Assembly: GCA_023238725.1 (NCBI GenBank)
Contig: CM041541.1
Location: 11,556,044 to 11,620,043, forward strand
Direction: 5' to 3'
Source: Scortum barcoo
Lineage: Eukaryota; Chordata; Actinopteri; Centrarchiformes; Terapontidae
Length of the DNA stretch: 64,000 bases
The translations under genes and the position numbers were made by a program. How positions within the stretch are numbered: position 1 is the stretch's first letter; each line of letters starts with the position of its first letter. The notes beneath the pieces are model-generated. The model made no database searches and had not been told where the DNA came from. It saw nothing but the letters and a program-made list of their open reading frames with translations. Positions 37,501 through 49,130 of the stretch are shown in pieces.

Positions 37501-40500
37501 TAATGGGAGATCTTTCGAGATGTTAATACCAGAGACTTAAAGAGCGTTTGCTTTGTCAGAATGTGATTACAGACGAGCTTCCTGAGAAGATGAAGATCCA
37601 GCCTTTACCCAGAGAGATCCAACCCAGCCTGCAGGAGTTCCAGGTCGGGAAATGCAGGTTGATAGAAAACACTTTTAACAAGGTTTTGCTTGTGCAAATA
37701 AACCTGACTGCTTCCTCTTCGTCGTCAGCATGTGTCAAACAGCCAGAGCGACCAGGACCCAGTGGGGCGTCCCATCATGCATCGCTCTGCCATCAGCCAG
37801 GCCACAGGCGAGGCCGTGTACTGTGACGACATCCCCCGAACAGACGGGGAGCTCTTCCTGGCTCTGGTCACCAGCTCTCGAGCGCACGCTAAAATCACGT
37901 AAAAAAAAAGAAAGCGTCAGTGTTTTCTCAGCTAACGATCTCCGACCCACTTTCTAATCCACTCTCTTGTTTCAAACCTGTTTTACAGAGGGATGGACGT
38001 GAGCGAGGCTCTGCAGCTTCCCGGTGTTGTTGACGTTATCACGGCCAAAGATATTCCTGGGAAGAAAGTTCGAGCAACGTTTGGTTACGAGGAGGAGCTG
38101 CTGGCTGAGGCCGAGGTAGGGTGTTTTTTCATTTTAAGATATCTGTGTGTTGGTGTACATTTTTAAGACAACTAGAGTTCCAAGTAAAGCTAAAAGTACT
38201 TATACATACATACATACATACATACATAATGGATTCTCTGATTTTCTGCAAATAATAAAACACCTGAACATCTGACAAATGTAGAAATCTCTACAATTTG
38301 AACAGAATTTTATAGGTATATACTGTATATAGTACTTAAATGTGAAAGCATGTCCAAATATTATTTAAATTGTTAAGAGAAATAAAATCTATATGAATAA
38401 TAAAGTAGTAATAACACTTACAGTGGAATTTGTATTTCTTACACCACAACCACCATTTTTTGCATGACAAAACATCTTTTTTTATCATATCGTATCATAT
38501 TTAAACAGTGAATTGCAGTATGTATAGGGTGTTTATTCCAGCTTAGTTATTGGTGTCACAGAAACTTCACTGTTTAATATCTAAAGTATATTTCTCTCTC
38601 TTGCTGTTTTTCTGCAGGTGTCGTGCATCGGTCAGATGATATGCGCAGTGGTCGCCGATACGAGGGCACACGCCAAACGAGGAGCGGCGGCCGTGAAGAT
38701 CAGCTACGAAGACCTGCCTGACCCGGTTTTTACCATCGAGGTCTGTGGATTCAAACAGGACAGTTTTTTTAGGACTGAACCACCACATCACATCATGTTT
38801 TGGTCACGTTACGGTGAAATCTGTGTGAATTTACATCACGGCTCCTTCCTGGGTTCGTTGTTTCTCTCTGCGACAGGAAGCCACTGAGAAGTCGTCTTTC
38901 TTTGAGCCTCTGAGGGCGATTGAGAGAGGAAATGTGACCGAAGCCTTTAAAACTGTCGATCAGCTTTATGACGGTAAACGTCTGTGACCAAGAGTGGAAG
39001 AGCACTGAAAGAAAATTTTGAATGAAGTGACTTTTGGCTCAAGCCTCACCATGTTTTTGTTCCTCAGGAAAGTTTCGAATGGGCGGCCAGGAGCATTTCT
39101 ACATGGAGACCCAAAGCATGCTGGTCGTTCCTGTTGGTGAAGAGAAAGAGTTCAATGTTTACATCTCCACTCAGTGGCCGACGTTAACTCAGGTATACAC
39201 ATATTCCGATTAACTCTGCATTTAAATATCAGTGTGACTCATAAACACATTATTTGACACTGCTGTTACTTAAGAAATCAGAGGTAAGGTGGATTGTTGT
39301 TGTTTTTCACTTTTGTAGGATGCAATCGCAGAGACGTTGGACATCCCGTCCAACAGAGTCACCTGTCACGTCAAGAGGATGGGAGGAGCTTTTGGGGGGA
39401 AGGTCACTAAAACCTCGATACTGGCCAGTATTACCTCTGTGGCTGCGTGGAAGTAAGTCTCAGAGACAACCATTCAAATAAAAACAGCAAACAGGATCAG
39501 AAATGAATCAGTGAAATCGGAAAACATAGCAACATAAAATAAAAAACATAATGAAATATTCATGTCCCAGCACATATATTTATTGTGTTTGAAATTTTCC
39601 GCCCAGGACCAATCATGCAGTCCGGTTTGTCCTGGAGCGAGGCGACGACATGTTGATCACAGGAGCCCGTCACCCTGTCGTAGGAAAATACAAAGTACGA
39701 CAACATGCTGCCGCTTTGCCGATTTTTTTAGTGCATACAGACGATGTTGGTTTGTGATCCAGATTGTTTTTGATTGTTTTGTTGCGGTGAAGAACTGATC
39801 GCCGATTTATTCTTGTTTCAGGTGGGATTCATGAATGATGGCAGGATCGTGGCTGCAGATATCCAGTATTACGCCAACGCCGGCAACACTATCGATGAAT
39901 CCGTTCTGGTTGGTTAAAGCGACTTTATTCGTATTCGTTCTTCAGGTGTCACATGCAGGAGGCGGCGTTTTGACTCTTTCTTCTCCTCGCAGGTCGTGGA
40001 AAAGATTCTTCTTCACATGGACAACGCCTACAACATCCCCAACCTGCGAGGCCGGGCCGCCGCCTGCAAGACCAACCTGCCCTCCAACACGGCCTTCAGG
40101 GGCTTCGGCGTGCCCCAGAGCATCGTGGTCGTGGAGAACATGGTCAACGACGTGGCCATGGTGCTGGGACGCCCTGCAGACCAGGTCAACTCCATCTCTT
40201 CTGACATTATGAATATTAACTAAAACAAAAAAAGGAGCAACTTCATCAATAATTAGAAGTAGCAGACTTTATTCCTGTTTTCCAATTCTTTATCAGATTC
40301 GGGAGATCAACATGTACAAGGGGCCTTCGGTCACCCATTACAAGTTCGAGTTCAGCCCGAAGAACATGCTGCGCTGCTGGGAGGAGTGTAAGGTCAAGTC
40401 CGACTACAGCGCCCGCCGTGGAGCCGTCAACCAGTTTAACCAGCAGAACCGCTGGAAGAAGAGAGGGATGTCCATCATCCCCATTAAATATGGGATTGCA

Positions 40501-43500
40501 TTCGGAGAGAGCTTCTTGAACCAGGTCTGTGGCATTCAGAGAGATCTTAATGTTATTCTTTGGTAAGTCTAGTCACAGAAACTTGAATTTGCTTTATCTT
40601 TTATGTCTTTATTGACTGTGACTGTGTTTGCGTGTGGAAAAGGCTGCAGCTCTGGTCCACATCTATAAAGACGGATCTGTTCTGGTCACTCACGGCGGGA
40701 CGGAGATGGGTCAGGGAATCCACACTAAAATGCAGCAGGTACTGTGACAAAGCAGCAAAGTGTCCGCCGGCCTCCACAGATCATCACAGGCTCTGAAACT
40801 TTCTTTATATCTGAAATAAATCTCTGTTTATTACCCACAATCCAATCCATGTCCATTTATCAGTTTTTTATGCCATTTGTTGACACACTGAAATGTGGAA
40901 TATTGCTGGTATTATCCTTTCACCTCATGGTTTGTTTCCTGTTTGCTGTTAGGTGGCGAGTCGGGAGCTTGGCATCCCACCATCAAAGATCTACATCAGT
41001 GAAACCAGCACCAACACCGTCCCCAACACCTGCCCCTCCGCCGCCTCCTTCGGCACCGACGCCAACGGCATGGCGGTCAAGGTAAAGTCCGGTTAAAGTC
41101 TCATTTCAGGACTGATTGAAAGTCTTTCAAAGGTAATAATGATACTTAAATTTCTTGTTTTAATTCAGAACGCCTGCCAGACTTTGTACCAGCGACTGGA
41201 GCCGATCAGGCAGAAGAACCCCAAAGGATCATGGGAGAGTTGGGTATGATCTGATCAGAAAGAAAAACATGAATCCTCTCATTGATTGCTTCCAGGAAAT
41301 TAGAAACTTTCAGTATTTTAATGACCAGCTAACAGCTAAAAATGATTTATTCTCAGGTTCACGCAGCGTTTTTTGAGAAAATCAGTTTATCTGCCACTGG
41401 ATTCTACAGGTACGACACAAATGGGTTTAGTGTGATTGAATGCATTCATTTGGGAAGTGAGAGTAAACATCTCCTGTGTGTCCTCAGAGGTCCGGACACT
41501 TACATGGACTGGGAGAAGATGGAGGGACGGCCGTACGCTTACTTCACATTCGGAGCGTGCTGCTGTGAGGTGGAGCTGGACTGCCTGACAGGAGACTACA
41601 GGGTCCGAACTGAACTCAGCATCTTTAATCCTGACTCTGAACATCAGTCAGACTTATTCTAACAGAGCCTTTGTTGGCTTTTTTTGTCTTATAGACGGTG
41701 AGGACGGACATTGTGGCCGACATCGGTAGAAGTGTGAACCCCTCAGTGGACATCGGCCAGGTGAGTGTGTTCGGTATGCAACATTCAGGACATTAATAAA
41801 GCAGCAAAACAACTATTTGCTTCATAACATACAGCGTTTGACCAAAACGACCTGACAGTTTTAGTCGTAAGAATCTTTTACAAGGAACTAAAAGCCCGTT
41901 GTTGTCTGTATTTATTTGGTGTAAAAACCCACAAAGATTTGGCAAGATTTGTCCATAAAAGAAAGAGGTGCCTGTTTTTACTCAAATCCAGCAGGTAAAT
42001 AAATACTCAGTAAGGCCTGGACTTCATCATAACTCCATTTGTCAAACAGCAAAAAAACTCAAACAAACGTAAAAACATAACATGAAAAAACATGAAATAA
42101 AATGCTGGGAATAGTCGACTTGTATATATAGCAGTTGGCTGTTATATCAGCTTGGCCAATTTATCTGTCCAGCTTCAGTTCCATGTTACATCGACCTTTC
42201 TTGGAAAATATAAAGAAAATATATGATCCATGAAATAACACACATGTTCGTGCTTTTGGTTTTTGTCCAAAATAATCAGAAACTTTCAGAAGTTTCCAAA
42301 TTTGTTCATTGATTCCTTTTTTCTCTAGTTTCTTTCTTTTCTTAACTGTTCCTTTTCTTCTTTTTGCACCTTCTCCTGCCTCTTTCTAACTCTTTCTCCC
42401 TCTCTGTGTCCTTCCTCTCTCTCTCTCTCAGATTGAAGGAGCCTTCATGCAGGGTTTGGGTCTCTACACTCTGGAGGAGTTGAAGTTTTCCCCCTCTGGG
42501 CTCCTGTACACTCGAGGTCCGTCTCAGTATAAGATCCCTGCGATCTGCGACGTGCCGCTTCGCTTCAACGTGTATCTGCTGTCGGACTCCGACAACCCGC
42601 ACGCCATCTACTCCTCAAAGGTCAGAGGTTATGACGTACAGATGTATGCCTCTTTTTTATTGTCTTTTTCTTTTTGTGTGTCATTTTGTATTCTGTCTTT
42701 CTACAACACAAACAAAGAAGAGAAACTTTTTTCAAACTTGACTTGCAACTCAGGAGAGATTAGTTTGCAGTTAAATGTCTTTCTGAATTGCAAAATCCAC
42801 AAACAGCCTTTAAACAAAACAGACTCTTTTAAATTTAATTGTGTAAGTAATGCTCCTGATTCTCTGCAGGGTATTGGAGAGCCCATCCTCTTCCTGGGTA
42901 GTTCAGTCTTCTTCGCCATCAAAGACGCCGTGGCTGCAGCTCGCTCAGAGTCTGGTTTAGTCGGCCCGTTTTCCCTCAACAGCCCGGCGACACCGGAGAG
43001 AGCCTGTCTGGCTTGTGCCTCGCCATTAACTCAGAAGGTGAAGATGCTGAAATACTGGTGTTTTTACTCTGTAAATGCAGTGATAAACACTGTACGAGTG
43101 TTTATGTTTAACTTGTAGCAGCACCGTTTAACAGTTAACATTTTTATTTACTGACAGCATCTTTTTTAGTGTTTCTTTCAAAATCACTCTTACGTCAAGA
43201 TGTTAAATCCCCTGAAACAGCATTTAGACTTTCATAAAACACTTCACAGTAAAACTTTTCTTTTTTTTACTTTCTAAATTCAACGAGAGGAGAAACCGTA
43301 GTTTTTGTTTAGCATCTACTAATCAAAGGTCAATGATAATAATCAGGTTAATAATTTAACTGATACCTGTTACATACAGAGAAGACTTCGAGACTTCATC
43401 TGCTTTTTTATGAATTTATTATCTGACCTTATATTTTATATTTTATATTTTGTTCTTTCTGTAATGTGGTGTTTGTCAGAGTACATTACTCTGATAAAAT

Positions 43501-43734
43501 AAGGTGAACTAAACTTTATTGACTTGAGGTGAGCAATCATAAATTAAACCAAATAAAAGCATAAAGAACAATTATTATATTTCTGTATTCATCTTGGTCT
43601 ATTACACAGTGTATTAAAATAATCACTATAAATGTATTAAATGTTGTTAATGTTTTATTTTGTTTGTTTTTTTATGTTTCCAGATTCCAACCAGCAAACC
43701 GGGATCTTTCAAACCATGGGCCTTAGACATCTGA
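25523..43734 (+). CDS. aox: Aldehyde oxidase (molybdo-flavoenzyme), complete, 35 coding exons
   Basis: Cytosolic homodimeric enzyme that oxidises aldehydes and N-heterocycles using Moco, FAD and two 2Fe-2S clusters. Exons, all GT-AG and in phase (1,333 codons; family about 1,340): 25523-25573, 26807-26864, 26963-27059, 28231-28339, 28547-28673, 34699-34760, 35005-35082, 35312-35392, 35475-35619, 35862-35954, 36078-36229, 36339-36432, 36559-36668, 36780-36964, 37313-37475, 37560-37643, 37729-37898, 37989-38115, 38618-38740, 38877-38973, 39068-39192, 39319-39452, 39607-39694, 39822-39908, 39993-40184, 40297-40524, 40643-40738, 40953-41081, 41169-41243, 41357-41409, 41488-41602, 41695-41760, 42432-42620, 42870-43037, 43684-43734. 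Fe-S cysteines are C46/51/54/76 and C116/119/151/153. Moco-domain motifs include GGQEHFYMET, FRGFG (R916), GTEMGQG and catalytic E1265 in GIGEP. V806 replaces the purine-binding Glu of xanthine dehydrogenase and K884 replaces its Arg880, so this is aldehyde oxidase, not XDH. Exon 1 is the least certain. Intron 5 holds the nested SGNH genes. Confidence 0.96.
29460..30765 (-). pseudogene. SGNH-hydrolase gene copy A, decayed
   Basis: Near-identical to the intact copy at 32,791-33,993 but broken in two ways. The ATG used there is GTG here (about 30,765). A single extra T at about 29,784-29,786 shifts the frame just after the GGND block, so the DGVH catalytic block is out of frame; it is still readable in the other frame (29,460-29,771). 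Block I (IWIIGSSYI) and block III (HAGGNDLG) survive. It carries one more 34-residue basic repeat than copy B. An AATAAA (minus strand) lies at 29,330-29,335, about 125 bp past the stop. It could still be transcribed. Confidence 0.75.
30900..30990 (-). promoter_or_regulatory. Putative core promoter of SGNH copy A (TATA box and CTTTGAT cluster)
   Basis: On the minus strand TATATA (30,905-30,910) sits about 140 bases before the ATG-equivalent codon. Four CTTTGAT motifs (TCF/LEF-like, plus strand, 30,926, 30,937, 30,962, 30,983) lie between it and the foldback. Copy B keeps two of these motifs (34,154 and 34,200) and a weaker TATA-like string at about 34,132-34,139. Confidence 0.35.
31014..31063. 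promoter_or_regulatory. Perfect foldback of two inverted X-box-like sites upstream of SGNH copy A
   Basis: Two 22-bp arms are perfectly complementary, with a 6-base loop (31,036-31,041). Each arm contains GTTGTCATGGTAAC or its complement. This fits the RFX X-box consensus (GTNRCC-N2-RGYAAC) with one mismatch in the left half. It lies about 250 bp upstream of the coding start region of the minus-strand gene. A DNA hairpin or MITE relic is an alternative reading. Confidence 0.6.
31386..31592. repeat. Degenerate minisatellite, about 21-bp period, ten units
   Basis: Units resemble AATTTGTGCTCTCGAATTAGT (for example TAATTTGCGCCCTCAAATTA and AAATTTGTGCTCTCAGTTTA) and repeat about every 21 bases. 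The array lies exactly between the two SGNH duplication units. Confidence 0.7.
31991..32416. mobile_element. MITE-like insertion in the left flank of unit B
   Basis: The sequence is absent from unit A, and its ends are 16-bp inverted repeats TGTGAATGCTGAAAGC (31,991-32,006) and GCTTTCAGCATTCACA (32,401-32,416). The inside holds two diverged repeats (TGAATGATGCCTGAAATG, GGAATATTTAAAGG) and no coding capacity. The true boundary may be 10-25 bases further out. Confidence 0.55.
32791..33993 (-). CDS. Intronless protein with basic SP-rich repeats and a C-terminal SGNH (GDSL-type) hydrolase domain, copy B, intact
   Basis: I do not recognise the gene, but the domain is clear. From ATG 33,993 (ACA-ATG-G, good context) it gives 400 residues; an open frame continues upstream only from a TTG. 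N-terminal region to about residue 70, then basic 34-residue repeats (KRAFAEVS, KRRYSEIS, KRPFSEIS) with SP/SPD sites (about 74-150), an acidic EETTSEEETTSEV run and KKKRRI, suggesting a nuclear protein. The C-terminal 185 residues are SGNH-like: block I IWIIGSSYI (S224), glycine block GKGGMGWNG, block III HAGGNDLG (N284), block V DGVHFTDEG (D372, H375). All catalytic positions are kept. AATAAA lies at 32,661-32,666 (minus). It is antisense in aox intron 5. Esterase domains of this sort occur in some vertebrate retroelement ORFs, but no reverse transcriptase or integrase is nearby. Substrate unknown. Confidence 0.75.
   Translation of the reverse strand: MAENFYFPVFSDRDPQVIRGSQLSIMTSINLLQHTFMRMNISEDVCYPQSLKTFSMSVDSKRSNALIKTVENRKRAFAEVSQMRKGSPDRSSPARKRRKTLSRTAQVKRRYSEISQSPTRIPDTSSLPRKKRMAITARRPAVKRPFSEISEEETTSEEETTSEVPSPEKKKRRITIQESSTMIQRIVAAGPPVGRTSDLTSTETLPKERTEPRTVTKIWIIGSSYILKGKRAANQCYGKDFGLNANVKWFGKGGMGWNGVLRCFYKELSKESPPDILVIHAGGNDLGLRSVKDLSTAMKKDLMRIHAQFPAMKIVYSCINERKVWQYGRPAKTNQDRKIINTWMKKAAGNFGCEVVDHPLLKYYNDKIFLADGVHFTDEGNNIFLSSIHCALKKIIRKHH
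34231..34278. promoter_or_regulatory. Foldback of two inverted X-box-like sites upstream of SGNH copy B
   Basis: CAGGTTGTCATGGTAAC (34,231-34,247) faces GTTAACATGACAACCTG (34,262-34,278), which pair at 16 of 17 positions. This is the counterpart of the perfect foldback in unit A. It lies about 240 bp upstream of the ATG. Confidence 0.6.
34484..34670. repeat. Third, partial copy of the duplication-unit left flank
   Basis: TGCTAATTAATTTGCTTTTT...CCTGCAAATGACAGACG...AAATACATAAA matches the left flanks at 28,990-29,130 and 31,790-31,960. It directly precedes aldehyde oxidase exon 6. Confidence 0.7.
37005..37215 (+). repeat. Polypyrimidine tract in aldehyde oxidase intron 14
   Basis: About 200 bases of nearly pure T/C (TTTCTTTC-type) lie between exons 14 and 15. 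The ORFs read through it are low complexity and not genes. Confidence 0.7.
38203..38228. repeat. (TACA)n microsatellite
   Basis: About six tandem tetranucleotides lie in aldehyde oxidase intron 18. Confidence 0.9.
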
Positions 43735-44260
43735 AACTGAATTTAATTAATCGAACTAAAGCCGGACTGACTGTAACTAACACTAATTCACTACAGTCAT
43801 TTTACTTAAACTATATAAACCTTCACTACATGCAAATCTCAAAAACAAATGAAACTTCTGACTTAATTAATATTGCACATGTATTCTATTTTTTTAATCA
43901 TGTATAATGTGAAATCAATGCCTCATGACCACTTAAATATACATTGCATTTATACAATTTAATAACAGAAAAATAAATGACTGAAGAGTTCTTATACACA
44001 TTAAGTAAACCCACAGTTTCCTCCATTTTATTTTTTTATTTTAGTTTGTTTTTTTGATGGAACTGCATGATGAAGTGAGCATGCACTAAACTCCAGCACA
44101 CTGTCAGCAAAAATTTTATATAAAAAGTGATATTTTTGTTCTTTTGCATTAGATTTAGTGCTGCCAGTGTGCAAGAATTGGTCTTTTATTGGTCTTAAAT
44201 AATTCTCTGATATTGTCTTTATACACTTATCATGAATTGATGGTTATCGGGGTGGAAGGC
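43735..44260 (+). other. Aldehyde oxidase 3' UTR and flank
   Basis: AT-rich sequence follows the TGA at 43,732-43,734. An AATAAA string (AGAAAAATAAATGACTG) at about 43,970-43,975 is a plausible poly(A) signal, giving a 3' UTR of about 250 bases. Confidence 0.5.
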
Positions 44261-44267
44261 CTATTGT

Positions 44268-44413
44268 AACTTGGACAGGTAGATAGCGTGGGAGTTTCCT
44301 GCAGTAGAGAGCAGATGAACTTTGACCTCATCAGGACGTCTGGGAAGAACTGCAGCTCCTTGATGGTTCAGGCCGATGTCCTGTACAAAACCTCCCTCCA
44401 CCTGACAGACATC
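44268..44413 (-). pseudogene. Relic exon of a second aldehyde/xanthine oxidase gene, inverted
   Basis: Read on the minus strand: DVCQVEGGFVQDIGL, then in a shifted frame TIKELQFFPD, then back to PDEVKVHLLSTAGNSHAIYLSK. This tracks exon 33 of the intact gene (IEGAFMQGLGLYTLEELKF ... FNVYLLSDSDNPHAIYSSK) with an internal deletion and two compensating shifts. The central KIPAICDV part is missing. No neighbouring exons of the same copy were found within about 1 kb. Confidence 0.75.
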
Positions 44414-44699
44414 AACGTATAGATACGACTCATCCGTTAAATGTCTCACACACATCCTCAAAAGACAAAATCTGGACTTGTAAGAAAAATTACTTACAAC
44501 AACTTCCTTAAACAACTTTGTGCAACTTGATATACTTAAAATGTATTGCTGACGCTGAAAAGAGACACAACCCTGATGGTTGGAGATGAAGAGAGGCAGT
44601 GTTGCATGCAGTTGTGGCAAAGTGGAGTGCTGAAGTGCTTTAATTTGGCCAGCAGGGGGTGTTATAACATTTTTTTTTAATGAGGCCACTAAAGCTTTG

Positions 44700-47466
44700 A
44701 GTCAGACTGTGGATTATATACATGCTGACAGTATTATCTATCTATTCAACTGTTTATTATCTACTTAGTTAAATATTTTTATTAATTTTATCATTAATAT
44801 TTTAGGTATATATTTTAATTTACTACTCTTTTTTTGTTTGTTTGAAATATGTTGTTGCCTCCTTCTTCTTTTTTTTGCATTATTTAAGGGAGATTATGAC
44901 TCAAGAATTTCTTTGCTAACGACTGCTCCATGTAATTTTTGTGCACATGACCATAAAATCTTGAATTTTGAGTCTTGGAAAGCAGATAGATGCATGCTGG
45001 GACGGCACACCGGGTCAGCAGAGGGCTGGGCCTCAGGTACGAGCCGTGGACGAAGAGGACAGTCCAGTCTGACAGCTGATTTGTTTGATCAGAAAAATGA
45101 ACGGTACAGAGGCAGGGGTGTAACATGGAGCCGATGAAGCACAAAAGAGTCTTTGTTGTTGTCTGTTGAGCTTCAGTTGTTGTGTGACAACAAACAGGCA
45201 AATAGAGTTATGTGGAGCTTTTAAAAGGACTCAGGTCGCCTGTGGGGATGTAAATGAATAATTCATGTGTAGGAGATCGAGCAGCAGAGGAATCCTCACA
45301 CTGATGCCCTGATTTTCTCAAAAAAGCCTCACAAAACGACTGAAAATATGATAAAATTGGTGATTACATAGAAAAATACCCCAAACAATCCAATACAGAA
45401 GTTTATTTGCCTGAACCAGTTGACCTCCTGCAGGCAGAAGCTGACAGTAAAGTGTCTACATGGGTCAAAGGTCATGGATAAAAAAAACATGTTTGTTTTT
45501 TGCAGTTTAAACCTAAAACTAAAAGAAACATATAAAAAGAAATAGATTAAAACAGTAAAGTAAAAAAGAGACAAGACATCACAGAAGTAAAGAAGATGTG
45601 AAATTTGAAACAATAAAAAACAAAAGAGAAATCAGACAAAATGTAGAAAAGTCAAAGGGATGAAAATGAAATTAAGAAAATTGTGCTTATGTAGCATAAC
45701 AAGAAGAAGTTTAATTAAAAACAAATGATGAAATAAAAAAGAAAGAAAACATTACATAACACAGCCCCATAATACAGGAACTGTGTGAGCATCCGCCCTC
45801 TGTCAGATGACTTCAAACTTTTACTGTATATCACCAGAGGGACCTTTAAAATGGTCAATCAATCTGATAATCGATTTCAGTGTGCGATGTGTGTGTGAGC
45901 GGTCACAGGTTGAGCTGCTGACTCTCATGAGCCTCAGGACTCTTTACTTTGTGTCTTAAAAGCATTTAAAAGTATATGACCAGGCCTTAAAGCAATAATA
46001 AGATAAAAGGGAGCGTTTAGTTGTCCAAAATGTACAAATAAATATAAAATTTAAAAGCAAAGTTGTGTACAGTGTCTAAATAAGACAAAAACGCGTGAAT
46101 TAACAATAGGTTCATTAACAGCTATCCAAATAAATTTAAGTCTTAAGTAAGTCTTAATAATATAACCCCAAATCTTGAATTTGTCTTAGAGGACTTTTCT
46201 ATGTTGAACAATAATAAAATAATAAAAACACACTCTGCCCTTAGAAACAGAAATATTTAAGCATTATGGGAAATGTAGAAACGTGTTAATTGCAATAGAA
46301 GTAGATGACAGGTTGATATAAGCCCTTAAGTTCAGATTTATTTGTGCTTATGAAGGAGATACATACAAACGTACCATGTTTTTGCAGTTGTCATTTTTAT
46401 TTTATGTAGATATTTTTTTCCAAGTCATCTAAACCTGCATTCTTTTATTTTATGTTGTCATATTGCCATTACATATCTTCTGAAAGTTGAGCACGGTGGG
46501 TTTGAAGTCAGTGAATGTTTTTGTTTCGGCTTATTTAAGGTGTTGTGTTGTTGTTAAGGTGTTATTTAAGATTTCTGCTCCTTACTGGGCTGCTCTTTTT
46601 TCAGCTGGCGCAGCTTGTTTTACCTCGTTCTAACTATAATATAACTATAAACTTTATTTTTACAGCACTTCTCTTAACAGAGAGAATAAAACCAGACAAG
46701 GCAGATGAAATCAGAATAGGGCTCCTTTAATTTAGAAGACTCAATTAAAAAGTACATGAATTACTTACATAAATAGCTAATTAATGGTAATAAAAAGTGT
46801 TCTCAATGTTCTCAACTTTTTCCCGTTGATGAAGAAGATCAGCTTATTTGTAAAGACATATTTAATTTATGTATTCATTTAAATGTGACAGTGGTGTAAA
46901 TCCATGGTATAACTGACTGTAGGGACATTTCTCATCCCAGGTATTCATTTAATTAAGTAAAACTTGCTATGTGGTTAGAATCTGAATATTATTATATTAT
47001 TACAATAGGTAATAAATAGAGTAATGAATAAATACAAATATCTAAATAAAAATCAAAAAGATACACAAAGTCATTTGACTTTTCAAAAGCTTAAAAAGAT
47101 GCAGTTATATCCCAATATTTAGAACGAATAAATCAAATTATATTTACTACATATTACTGTTTTTTCTGGTTGTTAGATTACTGTATTAGAAACTAGGCTA
47201 TTTTTTCAAAACTCCATACACAAAATCTTACACTAAAAGCAGCAAAACATCATACAGCTCCTGCAGAAGCAAACTCTTGGGGAAAAAAGTGGATTTTTTT
47301 TGCATCAATACAGTACACACAAACCATCAAAAAAAAGAAAAACCAGCTATGCACAGATGGTAGAAATATAAAGAACACTTGTGTCTGCAGGACAAAGCAG
47401 TTTTCAATAAAGTTTTGTCAAACATGCAGGAAACAAAGTGTGGTGTATTTTATCCGAACAACAATT

Positions 47467-47543
<77 letters not shown>

Positions 47544-47640
47544 ATAATATGGTTCTCCTGCTTTTTCATTAAAAAATAATATTTTATTAATTTATTTTTA
47601 AAATTTTTCTTTCTTTTATTTTGTTGAAGGGGATTTTCCC
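44700..47640. other. Intergenic, no gene seen
   Basis: AT-rich interval between the oxidase relic and the bzw1 promoter. Only short ORFs without domains and an (AAT)n microsatellite are visible. Confidence 0.6.
47469..47542. repeat. (AAT)n microsatellite
   Basis: About 24 near-perfect AAT trinucleotides lie 100 bp upstream of the bzw1 promoter. Confidence 0.95.
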
Positions 47641-47644
47641 TTTA

Positions 47645-47764
47645 AATGACGCATGCGCAGCAGGCGGGTTCTGCGGAAGTAGTGTCTTTTTGTTTGCGCC
47701 GCTCAGAGACTCGCCTGCTTTCGTTCACCTGCTCTAAAACCGTTTTTTATCTGCATTAATTTCG
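47645..47764 (+). promoter_or_regulatory. bzw1 promoter and 5' untranslated exon
   Basis: An NRF1-type site (ACGCATGCGCA, about 47,649-47,659) and an ETS/GABP site (GCGGAAGTA, 47,673-47,681) stand in a short GC-rich patch, as in TATA-less housekeeping promoters. A non-coding exon then ends at TTCG|GTGAGT (47,764), and splicing goes to the acceptor at 49,120. The transcription start itself is inferred. Confidence 0.65.
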
Positions 47765-49130
47765 GTGAGTATCCACATTTCCTCATTCACAGTTCAGCTT
47801 CGCACTTGATCACCACATCAGAGCCTCTAAATATCCTGATTAATGGTGTCAGACGATGTTTTTTTTGTCACTCCGGATCGTCGCCATCATGGGGACGATT
47901 TTTTTTTCTTCTGCTAAACTAGCTTAGCTTTAGCCGCATCGCAGCTCAAATTAATCAGCACTTTTGTCGATTTAAAAAGTACATTTGTCGTGACATTTCG
48001 ACTAAGGGTTGAGTTAAAGCACTTTTTATTATATCACACTGTGGTTTTGATCCTAAATGATAGCTTTGGTAGTTAAAATTAGATTTAATTAGCCGGTTAG
48101 CAGGCCCGGCTAACGAGCGCATGGTGAGGCCTGGAGTCAGTCACCTCGTTAAATCAGTTTCATTTGAACTTTTTCTTCTTTTAGTATTTACCAAAATATA
48201 ATATTTTAACGTGACAGTCAGACAGTTAAAGTCAGACAAAAGACAGTATTTCTGGCTCTTTTTTGTCTTCCTCTGATTTTATTTATCATGTGTATGTAAT
48301 ATAAGACTCATGATGAAAATATGTATTGATTTAATTTGATCATTATAACATTAAAGGTTAAATTAACCATAATATGCGTGAACCTGACTAATTACGAATT
48401 CCTTAAATTGAGATTTTTTTCTGCACAATTTTTAACAAATCATATCGTTTTATTTATATATAAATAGTTTTCAATACTGTTTACTTCATTTCAGTGTTTT
48501 GTCTTCAGCTAACTAAACTCAGCCCAACAAACTGCATAGTAAATAATATAATATAATAAATATCCAGTGCTTTATTGAAGATTGAAATTGTCAATTGTAA
48601 TTTTTTTTGTTCTTTTCTTGAAAAAAGTGTCCAAAATCTGTGATTCAACTTCTTAAATTTAAATATTTTCTGGTTTCTTTCGCTCTTTGAGACAGTAAAC
48701 TGAATATCTTTAAAGTTGTGGACAAAAGAACACTTGAGGGCATCACCTTGAACTTTTTGGACCATTTCCTGATATTTTATGGACCAAACAACTCCTTTAT
48801 TGCTTATAAAAAAGATTGATCAGTAATAAAAATAGACGCAGCCCAACCCCTATGTATATTTGTTCTGTAGATATTACGAGTTAGTGGGATCAATTCACAC
48901 AACAAAGATGCACATTTGGGCTCTTGACTTTAAACTTTTCTTGTCAAACCTGAGTTATGTAAGAATAATTTTACAGTTGTGAGCTCTCCCAAGTTACACC
49001 CAAACACTGGCAGAACAAATCATAATTAAGGGGAACGCTGTGTACTCTTCGCTCAAGTGTCAACGTGTAGTCCGCACAGCTCAAGTAAACATTAACGGTC
49101 TGTTTTGTTCTCTTTTACAGGGTGTCTTTT

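Noticed and set aside
25523..43734. Xanthine dehydrogenase identity for the molybdo-flavoenzyme
   Set aside because: V806 and K884 replace the XDH Glu802/Arg880 pair, the sequence reads GFGVPQS rather than GFGGPQ, and the SFKPWALDI tail is of aldehyde oxidase type.
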